A DNA stretch of 64,000 nt, from NCBI RefSeq assembly GCF_004123845.1, contig NZ_NBDP01000030.1:682001-746000 (forward strand), given 5' to 3'. Of the stretch, positions 26,309 through 35,728 are shown piece by piece; within the stretch, counting starts at the first letter, position 1, and each line of letters starts with the position of its first letter. Both the position numbers and the translations under genes were made by a program. The notes beneath the pieces are model-generated. The model did no database searches and was not told the origin of the DNA. It saw only the letters and a list, made by a program, of their open reading frames with translations. The stretch is from Allobosea sp. Tri-44 (GTDB lineage Bacteria > Pseudomonadota > Alphaproteobacteria > Rhizobiales > Beijerinckiaceae).

Positions 26309-27289
26309 TCAGCCAGCGATCAGTCTGGCTCCCGCCTTCAGGTGGCCGGCTGCCTCATCCACCATGCGCGCGACGATCTCGCCAGCGGAGAGGATGTCCG
26401 AGATCAGCCCCGCCGCCTCGCCGAAGACGACCGCCGCCTTGTCGGGATCGCCGGCCATGAAGGCCTCGCGATAGGCCGGTGCCTCCTCCTCGATCGCGGC
26501 GCGCAACTCGGCCTCGCGGTTGCGCCATCTGGCGATGAAGGCATTGTCGCTGACGCGGATGTCGAAGGGTCGCGGCCAGTCGAGCCGGCGGGCTATATCG
26601 GGGAGCGGCGAGCGCACTGTCTCATCACCCGTCGCCGCGACGGCGGCGGCATGGTGGTTCGGATGGACCAGCGCCTCGCGGCTCGCCCAGAATCGTGTGC
26701 CGACCAGGACGCCATCGGCGCCGAGCATCAGCGCCGCAGCAAGGCCGCGGCCATCGGCGACGCCACCGGCAGCGAGCAGCAGGGTGTCCGGGCTCTCACG
26801 TGCCAGCAGGTCGGCGACCTCTGGCACGAGCGGAAGCGTACCACGGGCATGGCCGTGCCCGCCGGCCTCGGCTCCCTGCGCGACAATGATCGCCGCGCCC
26901 GCTTCCAGTGCCGTCCGGACGTGGTCGAGGTTCTGGCACTGGCAGATCAGCGGCACGTCGGCCGCGGCGATCTCGGCTGCGAAGGGCATGGGATCGCCGA
27001 AGGAGAGCATCAGTGCCGCCGGCCGATGCGCCAGCACCTCGCCCAGCAGATGCGGTTGTTTTGCCAGCGACCAGGTGATGAAGCCGCAGCCGGTGCGGGT
27101 ATTCCCGGCTGCGGCGTATTGCGTGCGCAACCAGTCGCCGTCGCCATAGCCGCCGCCGATCAGGCCGAGCCCGCCCGCCCGCGTCACGGCCGCGGCAAGT
27201 GCGCCGCCACCCGCCAGGGCCATCGGCGCCGAGAGGATCGGATGCTCGATCCCGAGGCGCTCGGTGAGGCGGGTGGCAAGGCGAGCCAT
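26309..27289 (-). CDS. Nitronate monooxygenase
   Basis: A 326-residue FMN-dependent TIM-barrel enzyme of the nitronate monooxygenase / 2-nitropropane dioxygenase family, which detoxifies propionate-3-nitronate and alkyl nitronates. It begins with the typical EHPILSAPMALAGGG, carries the AQGAEAGGHGHARG segment with the family's active-site His, and has the FMN phosphate-binding AAGGVADGRGLAAAL and GADGVLVGTRF segments. It lies after two tandem hairpins that follow the aminotransferase gene on the same strand. Confidence 0.9.
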   Translation of the reverse strand: MARLATRLTERLGIEHPILSAPMALAGGGALAAAVTRAGGLGLIGGGYGDGDWLRTQYAAAGNTRTGCGFITWSLAKQPHLLGEVLAHRPAALMLSFGDPMPFAAEIAAADVPLICQCQNLDHVRTALEAGAAIIVAQGAEAGGHGHARGTLPLVPEVADLLARESPDTLLLAAGGVADGRGLAAALMLGADGVLVGTRFWASREALVHPNHHAAAVAATGDETVRSPLPDIARRLDWPRPFDIRVSDNAFIARWRNREAELRAAIEEEAPAYREAFMAGDPDKAAVVFGEAAGLISDILSAGEIVARMVDEAAGHLKAGARLIAG

Positions 27290-27342
27290 TTAAGCCTCAT
27301 GCGAAACCCGGCAGATCGCTTCGCGATGCCGGCTTTGTCCAT

Positions 27343-27411
27343 CGTTGGAAATCATGCATCTGCGTGATTTCCAACGAGCGGAATACGCAATCCTTCGAGA
27401 GGATTGCGTAT
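27343..27411. repeat. Two tandem perfect hairpins
   Basis: CGTTGGAAATCA / TGATTTCCAACG (27343-27376, 12-bp stem, 10-base loop) and ATACGCAATCCT / AGGATTGCGTAT (27383-27411, 12-bp stem, 5-base loop) lie side by side between the aminotransferase stop and the nitronate monooxygenase start. There is no T-run, so they are not ordinary terminators; they look like a REP/BIME-type unit or an RNA processing/stability element. Confidence 0.75.
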
Positions 27412-28280
27412 CAGGCGCCCTTGCTGTGAGCGAAGTCCATGTAGAGCTCGCGCGCCTTGCGGAACATCGGGCCGGGCTGCAGCTCGCGATCGTCGATCTT
27501 GTAGATCGGCATCACCTTCGAATAGTTGCCGGAGGAGAAGATCTCGTCGGCCTGCTCGAAATCGGCGTAGCCCAGCGTCGTCTCCTCGACCGGCACGCCG
27601 GCACCGCGCAGCAGGCCGATGGTGCGCTGACGGGTGATGCCGTTGAGGAAGGTGCCGTTGACGGCCGGCGTCTTCACCACGCCGTCCTTGGCGAGGAAGA
27701 CGTTGGAGGTGCCGGTCTCGGCGACATTGCCGAGCATGTCGAGTACGAGCGCATTGTCGAAGCCCCTGCCCTTCGCCTCGCGCAGGATGCGGGCATTGTT
27801 GGGATAGAGGCAGCCGGCCTTGGCATCGGTCGGCATGGTCTCGAAGGTCGGGCGGCGATAGGCGCCCTTGGTCACCGAGAAGCCCGTGCCGGGATCGCCC
27901 ATCGGCGCCTCGAACAGGCAGAGCGCGAACTGGGTCGAATCGGGGTCGCCGATGATGGTGGACGGGCCATCGGCCTCGGCCCAGTACATCGGCTTGATGT
28001 AGAGCGCCGTGCCGCTGCTGAATTTCTTCACGCCTTCGGCCGTCTTGGCGATGATCTCCTCGGCCGACACCGTCGCCTTCAGGCCCATCGCCGTGGCTGA
28101 GCGGTTCACGCGGGCGGCATGCCGGTCGAGATCGGGCGAGACGCCGTCGAAATAACGGGCGCCGTCGAAGACCTGGGAGGCCTGCCAGGCGGCGTGGGTA
28201 CGCGGGCCCATGATGCCGGGGTTGCCCTCGCGCCACTCGCCATCGAACCAGGTCCATGTCTGCGAATACCAGGCCATCAT
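27411..28280 (-). CDS. Class IV branched-chain amino acid aminotransferase
   Basis: A 289-residue PLP-dependent fold-type IV enzyme. The cofactor lysine is in PTDAKAGCLYPNN, and LDMLGNVAETGTSNVFL and FLNGITRQRTIGLLR follow the IlvE pattern. It probably exchanges amino groups between leucine, isoleucine or valine and 2-oxoglutarate, though some relatives act on D-amino acids or 4-amino-4-deoxychorismate. The first two codons are both ATG. The AzlCD exporter next to it supports a branched-chain amino acid role. Confidence 0.85.
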   Translation of the reverse strand: MMAWYSQTWTWFDGEWREGNPGIMGPRTHAAWQASQVFDGARYFDGVSPDLDRHAARVNRSATAMGLKATVSAEEIIAKTAEGVKKFSSGTALYIKPMYWAEADGPSTIIGDPDSTQFALCLFEAPMGDPGTGFSVTKGAYRRPTFETMPTDAKAGCLYPNNARILREAKGRGFDNALVLDMLGNVAETGTSNVFLAKDGVVKTPAVNGTFLNGITRQRTIGLLRGAGVPVEETTLGYADFEQADEIFSSGNYSKVMPIYKIDDRELQPGPMFRKARELYMDFAHSKGA

Positions 28281-28425
28281 GCGCTCCGATCGGTCAGCTA
28301 AAAGTGAGAGCCGGCACCGTCTGCCGCAGGCCGGGCGGCGTCAACATGCCGGCGAACGTTTGATGTGATGGGTGCGATCGTAGCCGGTGATGGATCATCG
28401 CATCAGGCGCCATCGCGCCCGAGGG

Positions 28426-28743
28426 TCAGAAACCAGCGGCACGCATCAACGAGACGAAGGCCATGCCGACGAGCAGGGCGAGCAATTCGCTGCGCCTGAT
28501 GACCATGCTGGCGATCGCGGCCAGCAGAGCGAGGCCGGCGGCAAGGCCGAGCCGCTCGATCAGCGGCAGCACGGTTGCGACCACGATCGAGCCCGGCAAG
28601 GCCGCAAGCCCGCGCCGAACCCGCGGCGTCAGCGGCACGAAGCCCATCAGCACGACACCGGAGATGCGGCAAAGATAGGTCGCGAGCGCCATGGCGAGGA
28701 TGGCGAGATAGGGACCCCAGCTTCCGGGTTCAGGCAGGGTCAT
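28426..28743 (-). CDS. azlD: AzlD-family small subunit of branched-chain amino acid exporter
   Basis: A 105-residue, four-helix membrane protein with the AzlD opening ATYLCRISGVVL and a conserved ALPGSIVVATVLP. It pairs with AzlC to export branched-chain amino acids or their analogues. Its start overlaps the end of azlC by 14 bases. Confidence 0.88.
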   Translation of the reverse strand: MTLPEPGSWGPYLAILAMALATYLCRISGVVLMGFVPLTPRVRRGLAALPGSIVVATVLPLIERLGLAAGLALLAAIASMVIRRSELLALLVGMAFVSLMRAAGF

Positions 28744-29458
28744 CGAGGAAAGCCCCTACCACGGCGCCGGACAGCGCCCCCACGATGATGAAGGCATAGC
28801 CGTCGACGAGGCGCACAGTGATCAGCGCGACGACGCCGGCGATGATCCAGGGCAGCGCTCCCCGCTTGCCGCGCCAGAGCGGCACGATCATCGCCGCGAA
28901 GAAGATCGGCATGACGAGGTCGATGCCGTATTTGCGAGGATCGGCGACGAGGGCGCCGAGCAGGTAGCCGGGGACCGTCATGACGACCCATACGCCCCAG
29001 AGCGCCAGCCCGGCGCCCAGCACGACGCCGAGATCGCGGCCGCCTTCATTGTGATAACGCGTACCCACCAGCCAGTTCGCATCGGTGAAGAACGACAGCT
29101 GGAAGGCGTTCACGAACCAGGGATAGCGCGAGAACCAGGGTTGCAGCGAAGCACCCTGCAGGATGGTGCGGGCATTGACCGTCACCGTCACGAAGGCGAG
29201 CGCGACGATCGCCCCCCAGCTCCATTCCGGCCGCCAGAGCTCCATCGCGACGAGCTGGGACACGCCGGCATAGACCAGGGCGCTCATCAGCACGGCCTCG
29301 ACAAGGCTCAGCCCCTTGGCCGAGGCGGCGGCGCCGAAAGCGACGGCGAAGATGACGACGCCGGGCATCAGTACGGAAACGCGGCGCAGGCCGAGCAGCA
29401 TGCCGGCGAGGGTGAGCAGCGCGGCGTGCGGCGGTTCGGATTTCGCTTCGGAAGGCAT
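28730..29458 (-). CDS. azlC: AzlC-family large subunit of branched-chain amino acid exporter
   Basis: A 242-residue inner-membrane protein of the LIV-E/AzlC family with FAVAFGAAASAKGLSLVEAV, SALVYAGVSQLVAMEL and TVTVNARTILQGAS, all typical of AzlC. It forms an exporter with AzlD, encoded directly downstream with overlapping frames. The adjacent aminotransferase gene fits control of branched-chain amino acid levels. Confidence 0.9.
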   Translation of the reverse strand: MPSEAKSEPPHAALLTLAGMLLGLRRVSVLMPGVVIFAVAFGAAASAKGLSLVEAVLMSALVYAGVSQLVAMELWRPEWSWGAIVALAFVTVTVNARTILQGASLQPWFSRYPWFVNAFQLSFFTDANWLVGTRYHNEGGRDLGVVLGAGLALWGVWVVMTVPGYLLGALVADPRKYGIDLVMPIFFAAMIVPLWRGKRGALPWIIAGVVALITVRLVDGYAFIIVGALSGAVVGAFLDDPA

Positions 29459-29584
29459 GTGTCCTCGAACCGTTTTCGCTGGCTTACGTCAACGCCCTGC
29501 AAGCTCCGGGCCTCATGAGCCCCGTGCAAGGCGAGCCGGGGCCGTCTCCTTCCGCCGCAGGGCGCGGTGCACTAGAACCGCCGC

Positions 29585-30193
29585 ATGCACTGGCTCTCCT
29601 CCGCCGACGACACTGCTGCTGCCCTGCCAGCCGTCTGGCTGATCGCGACTCAGGCGCAGCCCGCAAACCTGCCGGAGCGCGCGGAGTTACGCCGCTCGCT
29701 TGCCCGCAAGGTACTGGCCCGCCAGTTCAGTCTAGCAGAGGATGCTGTCGAGATCGGACATGAGCCTGCGGGCCGGCCGCTGATCGTCGCCCCGCATGGT
29801 TCGGGTTTGCACCTGTCGCTCGCGACCCGCGCGGGCCTCGTCGCGGTCGCACTGGCGCACCGGCCGGTCGGCGTCGACGTCGAGCAGGTTGCGCTCGCAG
29901 GCGAACCGCCGCTCGCCATGCTGCACCCCGACGAACGAAGCTGGTTCGAGAGCCTGCCCGCCCCTGCCCGGCGCCTGGCCTTCGCCCAGCTCTGGAGCGC
30001 CAAGGAGGCCTATGTGAAAGCGCTTGGCACCGGCTTCGCACGGGCGCCGGAGAGCTTCGCGGTACAGCTCGACGGGACCGAACGCTTTACCGTCGTAGAC
30101 GAGCAGGCTGGCCATCGCGCCAGCGGCTTCATCAGTCTCACGAAAAACGGCGGCCATGAGACCATGGCCGCCGCGTTCGTCACTCTCGATTGA
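29585..30193 (+). CDS. 4'-phosphopantetheinyl transferase (Sfp type)
   Basis: A 202-residue transferase that attaches phosphopantetheine from CoA to a carrier-protein serine. The magnesium-binding GVDVEQV (about residues 97-103) and WSAKEAYVKALG (about 138-149) motifs are intact. The size suits an Sfp-type enzyme acting on peptide/polyketide or fatty-acid carrier proteins. No carrier or synthetase gene is in the window, so the target is unknown. The convergent TerC gene ends eight bases away. Confidence 0.9.
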   Translation: MHWLSSADDTAAALPAVWLIATQAQPANLPERAELRRSLARKVLARQFSLAEDAVEIGHEPAGRPLIVAPHGSGLHLSLATRAGLVAVALAHRPVGVDVEQVALAGEPPLAMLHPDERSWFESLPAPARRLAFAQLWSAKEAYVKALGTGFARAPESFAVQLDGTERFTVVDEQAGHRASGFISLTKNGGHETMAAAFVTLD

Positions 30194-30201
30194 GGTAGGT
30201 T

Positions 30202-30945
30202 TCAGCCCGGCTGATCGACCGGCTTCTTCTTGAGGAGGTAGCCGGCGACGACGACGACCAGCGCGCCGAGCACCGCCGCCGAATAGAACGGCACCTTCGC
30301 AGGCAGGAGGCCGACCGGGTTGACGTCGGAGGTCGGGACGCTGACGACCCAGCTCGGCATGTTCGCCTGCAGCCATTGCAGCACCGCCATGTCGCTGAGC
30401 AGCATCTCGCCGGCGATCCAGCCGAGCAGCGCGGCGCCGAGCCAGATCAGGATCGGGAAGCGCTCGAGCACCGAGGAGAGCAGGCGGGCGCCGAAGATGA
30501 TCAGCGGGATGGTCAGCAGCAGGCCGAAGATGAAGAGCTCGAAATGTCCCCGCGCCGCCGCAGCAATCGCCAGCACGTTGTCGAGGCTCATCACCGCGTC
30601 GGCGATGGCGATTGTGCGTACCGCCTTCCAGAGATTGTCGCTGGCCTCGATATCGCTATGCGCCTCTTCCTCACCCTTGGCGAGCTTGATCGCGATCCAG
30701 AACAGCAGGAGCGCGCCGACGACCTTCAGGAAGGGGACGGCGAGCAAATAGGTGACGACGATCGCGAAGATGATGCGCAGGCCGACAGCGGCGCCGGCGC
30801 CGAGCCAGATACCGACCTTGCGCTGCTTCTCCGGCAGCGAACGCACCGCGAGCGCGATGACGACCGCATTGTCGCCCGAGAGCAGAAGATCGATCCAGAT
30901 GATCTGGAGCAACGACGTCCAGAAAGCGGAAGATGCGAAATCCAT
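30202..30945 (-). CDS. TerC/YjbE-family integral membrane protein
   Basis: A 247-residue membrane protein with about seven helices. The two TerC signatures IDLLLSGDNAVVIALAVRSL (residues 18-37) and ADAVMSLDNVLAIAAAA (about 113-129), with acidic residues in the membrane, are present. Members have been linked to manganese export and metallation of secreted enzymes. No manganese-sensing yybP-ykoY riboswitch could be recognised upstream. Confidence 0.9.
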   Translation of the reverse strand: MDFASSAFWTSLLQIIWIDLLLSGDNAVVIALAVRSLPEKQRKVGIWLGAGAAVGLRIIFAIVVTYLLAVPFLKVVGALLLFWIAIKLAKGEEEAHSDIEASDNLWKAVRTIAIADAVMSLDNVLAIAAAARGHFELFIFGLLLTIPLIIFGARLLSSVLERFPILIWLGAALLGWIAGEMLLSDMAVLQWLQANMPSWVVSVPTSDVNPVGLLPAKVPFYSAAVLGALVVVVAGYLLKKKPVDQPG

Positions 30946-31062
30946 ACCTTGGTCATCCCCTCAATAGTCCGGACCCAATAGCCCGGTTTGGCCCGATCGG
31001 GCGGTTTAAGCAAGCAGCCGGCACGGAGAATGCGCCGGCGGCGCGAAGAATCTTGCAGACGT

Positions 31063-32142
31063 TCAACCCAACGCCTGTTCCACTGCTTTGCCGGCAGCTT
31101 CGGTGCCGAGCGAACCACCGAGATCGCGCGTGCGGGTGCGGGCGTCGCCGAGCGCGCGCTCGATCGCCGCCTCGATCCCCTTGGCGGCTTCGTGCTCGCC
31201 GAGATGGTCGAGCATCATCGCGCCCGACCAGATCTGGCCGACCGGATTGGCGATGCCCTGCCCGGCGATATCCGGCGCCGAACCGTGCACCGGTTCGAAC
31301 AGCGAGGGATGATCACCGGTCGGGTTGATGTTCCCTGACGGCGCGATGCCGATCGTGCCGGTGCAGGCCGGGCCGAGATCGGAGAGGATGTCACCGAACA
31401 GGTTGGAGGCGACGACCACGTCGAAACGGTCCGGGTTTAGCACGAAATGCGCGGTCAGGATGTCGATATGGTACTGGTCGACCGCGACGTCGGGATAGTT
31501 CCTGGCCATCTCCTTCACCCGCTCGTCCCAGTACGGCATGGTGATCGAGATGCCGTTCGACTTGGTCGCCGAGGTCAGCTTCTTGCGTGGCCGGCGCTGC
31601 GCCAGCTCGAAGGCGTATTTCAGCACGCGGTCGACGCCGACGCGGCTCATCACCGTCTCCTGGATGACGATCTCGCGCTCGGTTCCGGCATACATGCGCC
31701 CGCCGACCGAGGAGTACTCGCCCTCGGTGTTCTCGCGCACGACGAAGAAGTCGATGTCGCCCGGCTTGCGGCCGACGAGTGGGCCGGGCACACCCGGCAT
31801 CAGCCGCACGGGGCGGAGATTGACGTACTGGTCGAACTCACGGCGGAACAGCAGCAGCGAGCCCCAGAGCGAGATATGGTCCGGCACCTCCGCGGGCATG
31901 CCGACGGCGCCGAAATAGATCGCGTCATGGCCGCCGATCTTCTCCTTCCAGTCGTCCGGCAGCATCTTGCCGTGCTTGGCGTAGTAGTCGCAGGAGGAGA
32001 AGTCGAACTCGTCGAGCTGCAGCTCGAAGCCGTATTTCTTCGAGGCTGCCTCGAGCACGCGCAGCCCCTCGGGCATGACCTCCTTGCCGATGCCGTCGCC
32101 GGCAATGGCGGCGATGCGGTAGACGCGGTTGGTACGGCTCAT
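31063..32142 (-). CDS. D-malate / tartrate dehydrogenase (decarboxylating)
   Basis: A 359-residue member of the isocitrate/isopropylmalate dehydrogenase family. It follows the DmlA/TtuC subfamily closely: SCDYYAKHGKMLPDDW, PDHISLWGSLLLFRREFDQY, VRENTEGEYSS, TSATKSNGISITMPYWDE and FEPVHGSAPDIAGQG. It should oxidise D-malate, and perhaps tartrate or isopropylmalate, with NAD and Mn. GGAG eight bases before ATG 32142 decides the start; the open frame further upstream is inside the hydrolase gene. It overlaps that gene by ATGA, so the two are coupled. Confidence 0.9.
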   Translation of the reverse strand: MSRTNRVYRIAAIAGDGIGKEVMPEGLRVLEAASKKYGFELQLDEFDFSSCDYYAKHGKMLPDDWKEKIGGHDAIYFGAVGMPAEVPDHISLWGSLLLFRREFDQYVNLRPVRLMPGVPGPLVGRKPGDIDFFVVRENTEGEYSSVGGRMYAGTEREIVIQETVMSRVGVDRVLKYAFELAQRRPRKKLTSATKSNGISITMPYWDERVKEMARNYPDVAVDQYHIDILTAHFVLNPDRFDVVVASNLFGDILSDLGPACTGTIGIAPSGNINPTGDHPSLFEPVHGSAPDIAGQGIANPVGQIWSGAMMLDHLGEHEAAKGIEAAIERALGDARTRTRDLGGSLGTEAAGKAVEQALG

Positions 32143-33041
32143 ATGTCTTCTCCGAAAAAGGCCGAGAATTCGGCGGCGACGAGATCGGGGATCTCCTCCG
32201 CCAGATAATGCCCGCCCGGCAGGGCCCGGCCTTGGACGTTTTCCGCACGCTCGCGCCAGAGCGCCAGCACATCGAAGCATCTGCCGACGGCGCCGCGCTC
32301 ACCCCACAGAGCCAGCATTGGGCATTCGACCTTCTTGCCGCCATCGGCATCGTCATGGGCGATGTCGATCGTCGCCGCGGCGCGATAATCCTCGCAGCTG
32401 GCATGGATCATCGCCGGATCACGAAAGCAGCGGAGATATTCGCCCAGCGCCGCGGGCTCGAACAGCCGCATGTCCGACGCACGCCGGCTCGTCCAGTAGA
32501 ACTCCGGATCGGCGCCGATCATGCGCTCCGGCATCGGTGCCGGCTGGATCAGGAAGAACCAGTGCCAATAGGCGCGGGCGAAGGCATCGGTGGTGTGGCG
32601 ATACATTTCGCGCGTCGGCGCGATGTCGAGGGTCGCGAGCTTCAGCACCCGCTCGCCATGGTCCAGCGCAAGCCGATGCGCAACGCGGGCGCCGCGATCA
32701 TGCGAGGCGACGCAGAAGCGGTCATGCCCAAGCGCGGTCATGACCTCCGCCATGTCCTGCGCCATGGCGCGCTTCGCATAAGGCGCGTGATCGGCCGCGC
32801 TCGGCGGCTTTTCGGAATCGCCGTAGCCGCGCAGGTCCGGACAGACGAGGGTGAAGCGCTGCGCCAGCTGCGGAGCGATGCGCCGCCACATGATGTGGGT
32901 TTGCGGATAGCCGTGGAGCAGGAGAAGTGGTGGCCCCTCGCCGCCGGTGCGGACGCGAATGCGCGCCCCCGTCGTCGCGACGTCGAGCAGCCGGAAGCCG
33001 GGGAAGAGATCGTCCGCGACAGGGAGCTCGGTCAGCGACAT
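32139..33041 (-). CDS. Fluoroacetate/haloacetate dehalogenase-like alpha/beta hydrolase
   Basis: A 300-residue alpha/beta hydrolase with the full fluoroacetate dehalogenase active-site set: nucleophile Asp 115 and Arg 116/Arg 119 in SHDRGAR, acid Asp 139 in LDIAPT, halide-binding His 160 and Trp 161 in YWHWFF, Tyr 219 in CEDYRAA, and base His 278 in GGHYLAEE. Epoxide hydrolases share the fold but lack this combination. It would release halide from 2-haloacids to give 2-hydroxyacids. It heads a two-gene operon with the D-malate/tartrate dehydrogenase. Confidence 0.85.
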   Translation of the reverse strand: MSLTELPVADDLFPGFRLLDVATTGARIRVRTGGEGPPLLLLHGYPQTHIMWRRIAPQLAQRFTLVCPDLRGYGDSEKPPSAADHAPYAKRAMAQDMAEVMTALGHDRFCVASHDRGARVAHRLALDHGERVLKLATLDIAPTREMYRHTTDAFARAYWHWFFLIQPAPMPERMIGADPEFYWTSRRASDMRLFEPAALGEYLRCFRDPAMIHASCEDYRAAATIDIAHDDADGGKKVECPMLALWGERGAVGRCFDVLALWRERAENVQGRALPGGHYLAEEIPDLVAAEFSAFFGEDI

Positions 33042-33140
33042 CAGGCCTCTCGGATTGCAACAATCAGAGCCGATACCCCTATTTTCAAACGATTTCTTGC
33101 GCCGATTATTTCACAATCCTGATCAATAACGGTTGGCGCA

Positions 33141-33273
33141 CCCCCTCCCCCTTGTGGGGAGGGGCAGGGGTGGGGGGCGCAAAGTCAAAGCGGTCCGCCT
33201 CGCTGTTACAAGCAGCGGTTCACCCAGTCGCTCGCCCCCCCATCCCCATACCCTTCCCCACAAGGGGGAAGGG
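33141..33273. repeat. Long inverted repeat of C/G runs
   Basis: The left arm 33141-33176 (CCCCCTCCCCCTTGTGGGG then AGGGGCAGGGGTGGGGG) and the right arm 33235-33273 (a C-run, ATCCCCATACCCTTCCCC, then ACAAGGGGGAAGGG) are imperfect reverse complements around a 58-base middle. The arms each also contain a CTTGTGGGGAGGG-type small palindrome. It resembles a miniature palindromic intergenic element with terminal inverted repeats; it encodes nothing recognised. Confidence 0.7.
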
Positions 33274-33304
33274 CGGAGATGCCGGCATGCGACCATGCCC
33301 CCTC

Positions 33305-35728
33305 TCAGCCCCGCAGCACCGCGCCGTAGCGCTTGGCCATCTCGGCGACGATCTTAGCCGCGACCGCCTCGATCTCGGTGTCGGTCAGCGTCTTCTGCGT
33401 CGGCTGCAGCGTCACCGCCAGCGCGACCGACTTCTTGCCGGTTTCGACGCCCGCGCCCTCGTAGAGATCGAACACCCCGACATCGGAGACCAGCGCCCGG
33501 TCGGCGTTCTGGGCGCTCCTGGCCATCTCGCCGGCCGCCACGGCCTTGTCGACGATGAAGGCGAAGTCGCGCGTCACCGGCTGGAAGTCGGAAAGCGCGA
33601 GCTTCGGCTTGACCTTGGTCGGCTTGAACTTGGGCAGCGGCAGCGCATCGAGATGGATCTCGAAGGCGACCAGCGGGCCCTTGACGTCGAGCGCCTTGAG
33701 CACGCGCGGATGAACCTCACCGAAAGCGCCGATCACGCCCTTGGGGCCGAACTGCAGCGTGGCCGAGCGGCCGGGATGGGCCCAGGCCGGACCACCCGCG
33801 ACGATCTGCAGGCCGCCGACCGGCACGCCGAGGCCGGAGAGCAGGCCGAACACGTCAGCCTTGGCATCGAAGGCGTCGACCGGCTTGGCCGCGCCGTCCC
33901 AATGGCGTCCGGCACCCTCGAGCCGAGCCGTGCCGCGGCGCAGGCCGGCAGCAGCGATCAGCTGGCCTTCCGGCTCGTCGCTCTGGAAGATCTGGCCGAC
34001 CTCGAACAGCGCGACGTCGCCGAAGCCGCGATCGGCATTGGCCTGCGCCGAGCGGATCAACCCCGGCAGCAGCGAGGGCCGCATATCGGAGAGATCGGCC
34101 GCGATCGGGTTGGCGAGCACGAGCTTGCGCGAGCCGCCGCCGAAGAGCTTGGCCGCATCATGCGAGATGAACGACCAGGTCACCGCCTCAGTGAGGCCAC
34201 GGCTGGCGAGCAGGCGCTTCGCCTGGCGCGTGCGCTTCTGCAGCACGGTCAGTACCGGCTTGATCACCTCGCCCTTGATGCGCGGCAGCGGCGCCGGATC
34301 GACACGGTCGATGCCGGCGATGCGCAGAATCTCCTCGACGAGATCGGCCTTGCCCTCCACATCGGCGCGCCAGGACGGCGGCGCGACCTTGACGCGCTCG
34401 CCGGCACCCGAGACGTGGAAGCCGAGCGAGGTCAGCGCCAGCTTCATCTCGACTTGAGGCAGGTCGAGCCCGGTCAGGCGCTTGACCTCGGACCAGGGGA
34501 AATCGATGGCGCGCGGGCTCTCCGGCAAATCGCCGGCGAAGACGACCTCGGACGGCTCGCCACCGCAGAGCGTCATGATCATCTGCGTCGCCATGTCGAG
34601 GCCCGGCCGGGTGAAGTCCGGATCGATGCCGCGCTCGTTGCGGTAGCGCGCGTCGGAGTTGATGCCGAGCGCTCGGCCGGTGCGGGCGATGTTGAGCGTG
34701 TTCCATAGCGCGCTCTCGACCAGCACGTCGGTGGTGGTCTCGCCGCAGCCGGAATGCTCACCGCCCATCACGCCGGCGATCGACTCGACGCCGCTGTCGT
34801 CGCAGATCGCGACCATGTCGGAGGTGAGTGCATAGGTCCTGCCGTCGAGCGCCAGCACCTCCTCACCTTCCTTGGCGCGCCGGACGACGAGATTGCCCTT
34901 GACCTTGGCCGCGTCGAAGACGTGCAGCGGCCGGTTGCGGTCGAAGGTCATGAAGTTGGTGATGTCGACCAACGCGTTGATCGGGCGCAGGCCGATGGCG
35001 CGCAGGCGCGCCTGCAGCCACTCCGGCGACGGACCGTTCTTGACACCGCGCACCATGCGCAGCGCGAAGACCTGGCAGAGATTGCGGTCCTCCTCGGCGA
35101 AATCGAGCTTGAGCTCGACCCGGCACGGGAAGGCGCCGCGCACCGGCTGGACCGGCGCCGTCTTGACCGTGCCGAGGCCGGCGGCGGCAAGGTCGCGCGC
35201 GATGCCGGAAACGCCGAGCGCATCGGCCCGGTTCGGCGTCACCGCGATCTCGATCACGGCGTCGCTGAGCCCGGCATAGATCGCATAGGGCTGGCCGACC
35301 GGCGCATCCTCGGGCAGATCGATGATGCCGTCATGGTCCTCGGAGAGTTGCAGCTCGGCCTCGGAAACCAGCATGCCGTTCGACTCGACGCCGCGGATCA
35401 CGCCCTTGCCAAGCGTGATGTCCTTGCCGGGGATATAGGTGCCCGGCGGCGAGAACACGCCCTTCATGCCGGTGCGGGCATTGGGCGCGCCGCAGACGAC
35501 CTGGACCGGATCGCCCGAGCCGGTGTCGACCATGCAGACGCGCAGGCGGTCGGCGTTCGGATGCTGCTTGGCCTCGATGACATAGGCGATGGTGAAGGCT
35601 GAGAGCGCCTTGGCCTTGTCCTCGACGCCTTCGACCTCGAGGCCGATGCGGGTCAGCGCCTCGGTGATGGTGTCGAGCGAATCCGTGGTGTCGAGATGCT
35701 CTTTGAGCCAGGAGAGTGTGAACTTCAT
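33305..35728 (-). CDS. pheT: Phenylalanyl-tRNA synthetase beta subunit
   Basis: An 807-residue beta chain of PheRS. It has the N-terminal [14 protein letters not shown], an EMAP-II-like tRNA-binding domain (about 40-150, with [13 protein letters not shown] and CGAPNARTG), B3/4 editing and B5 domains in the middle, and a C-terminal ferredoxin-fold anticodon-binding domain ([11 protein letters not shown]). With PheS it charges tRNA-Phe. The start overlaps the stop of the glycosyltransferase gene by four bases, so in this genome pheT translation is coupled to that gene rather than to pheS. Confidence 0.97.
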   Translation of the reverse strand: MKFTLSWLKEHLDTTDSLDTITEALTRIGLEVEGVEDKAKALSAFTIAYVIEAKQHPNADRLRVCMVDTGSGDPVQVVCGAPNARTGMKGVFSPPGTYIPGKDITLGKGVIRGVESNGMLVSEAELQLSEDHDGIIDLPEDAPVGQPYAIYAGLSDAVIEIAVTPNRADALGVSGIARDLAAAGLGTVKTAPVQPVRGAFPCRVELKLDFAEEDRNLCQVFALRMVRGVKNGPSPEWLQARLRAIGLRPINALVDITNFMTFDRNRPLHVFDAAKVKGNLVVRRAKEGEEVLALDGRTYALTSDMVAICDDSGVESIAGVMGGEHSGCGETTTDVLVESALWNTLNIARTGRALGINSDARYRNERGIDPDFTRPGLDMATQMIMTLCGGEPSEVVFAGDLPESPRAIDFPWSEVKRLTGLDLPQVEMKLALTSLGFHVSGAGERVKVAPPSWRADVEGKADLVEEILRIAGIDRVDPAPLPRIKGEVIKPVLTVLQKRTRQAKRLLASRGLTEAVTWSFISHDAAKLFGGGSRKLVLANPIAADLSDMRPSLLPGLIRSAQANADRGFGDVALFEVGQIFQSDEPEGQLIAAAGLRRGTARLEGAGRHWDGAAKPVDAFDAKADVFGLLSGLGVPVGGLQIVAGGPAWAHPGRSATLQFGPKGVIGAFGEVHPRVLKALDVKGPLVAFEIHLDALPLPKFKPTKVKPKLALSDFQPVTRDFAFIVDKAVAAGEMARSAQNADRALVSDVGVFDLYEGAGVETGKKSVALAVTLQPTQKTLTDTEIEAVAAKIVAEMAKRYGAVLRG

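Noticed and set aside
30946-31062. Possible yybP-ykoY manganese riboswitch upstream of the TerC gene
   Set aside because: TerC genes often have one, but the expected conserved loops were not seen in the short leader.
33141-33273. CRISPR-like or transposon structure in the C/G-run element
   Set aside because: There are only two inverted arms, no regularly spaced direct repeats and no transposase gene.
32927-34708. Open frame of 593 codons on the plus strand opposite pheT
   Set aside because: It crosses the C/G-run repeat and is antisense to well-conserved PheT sequence; no family features.
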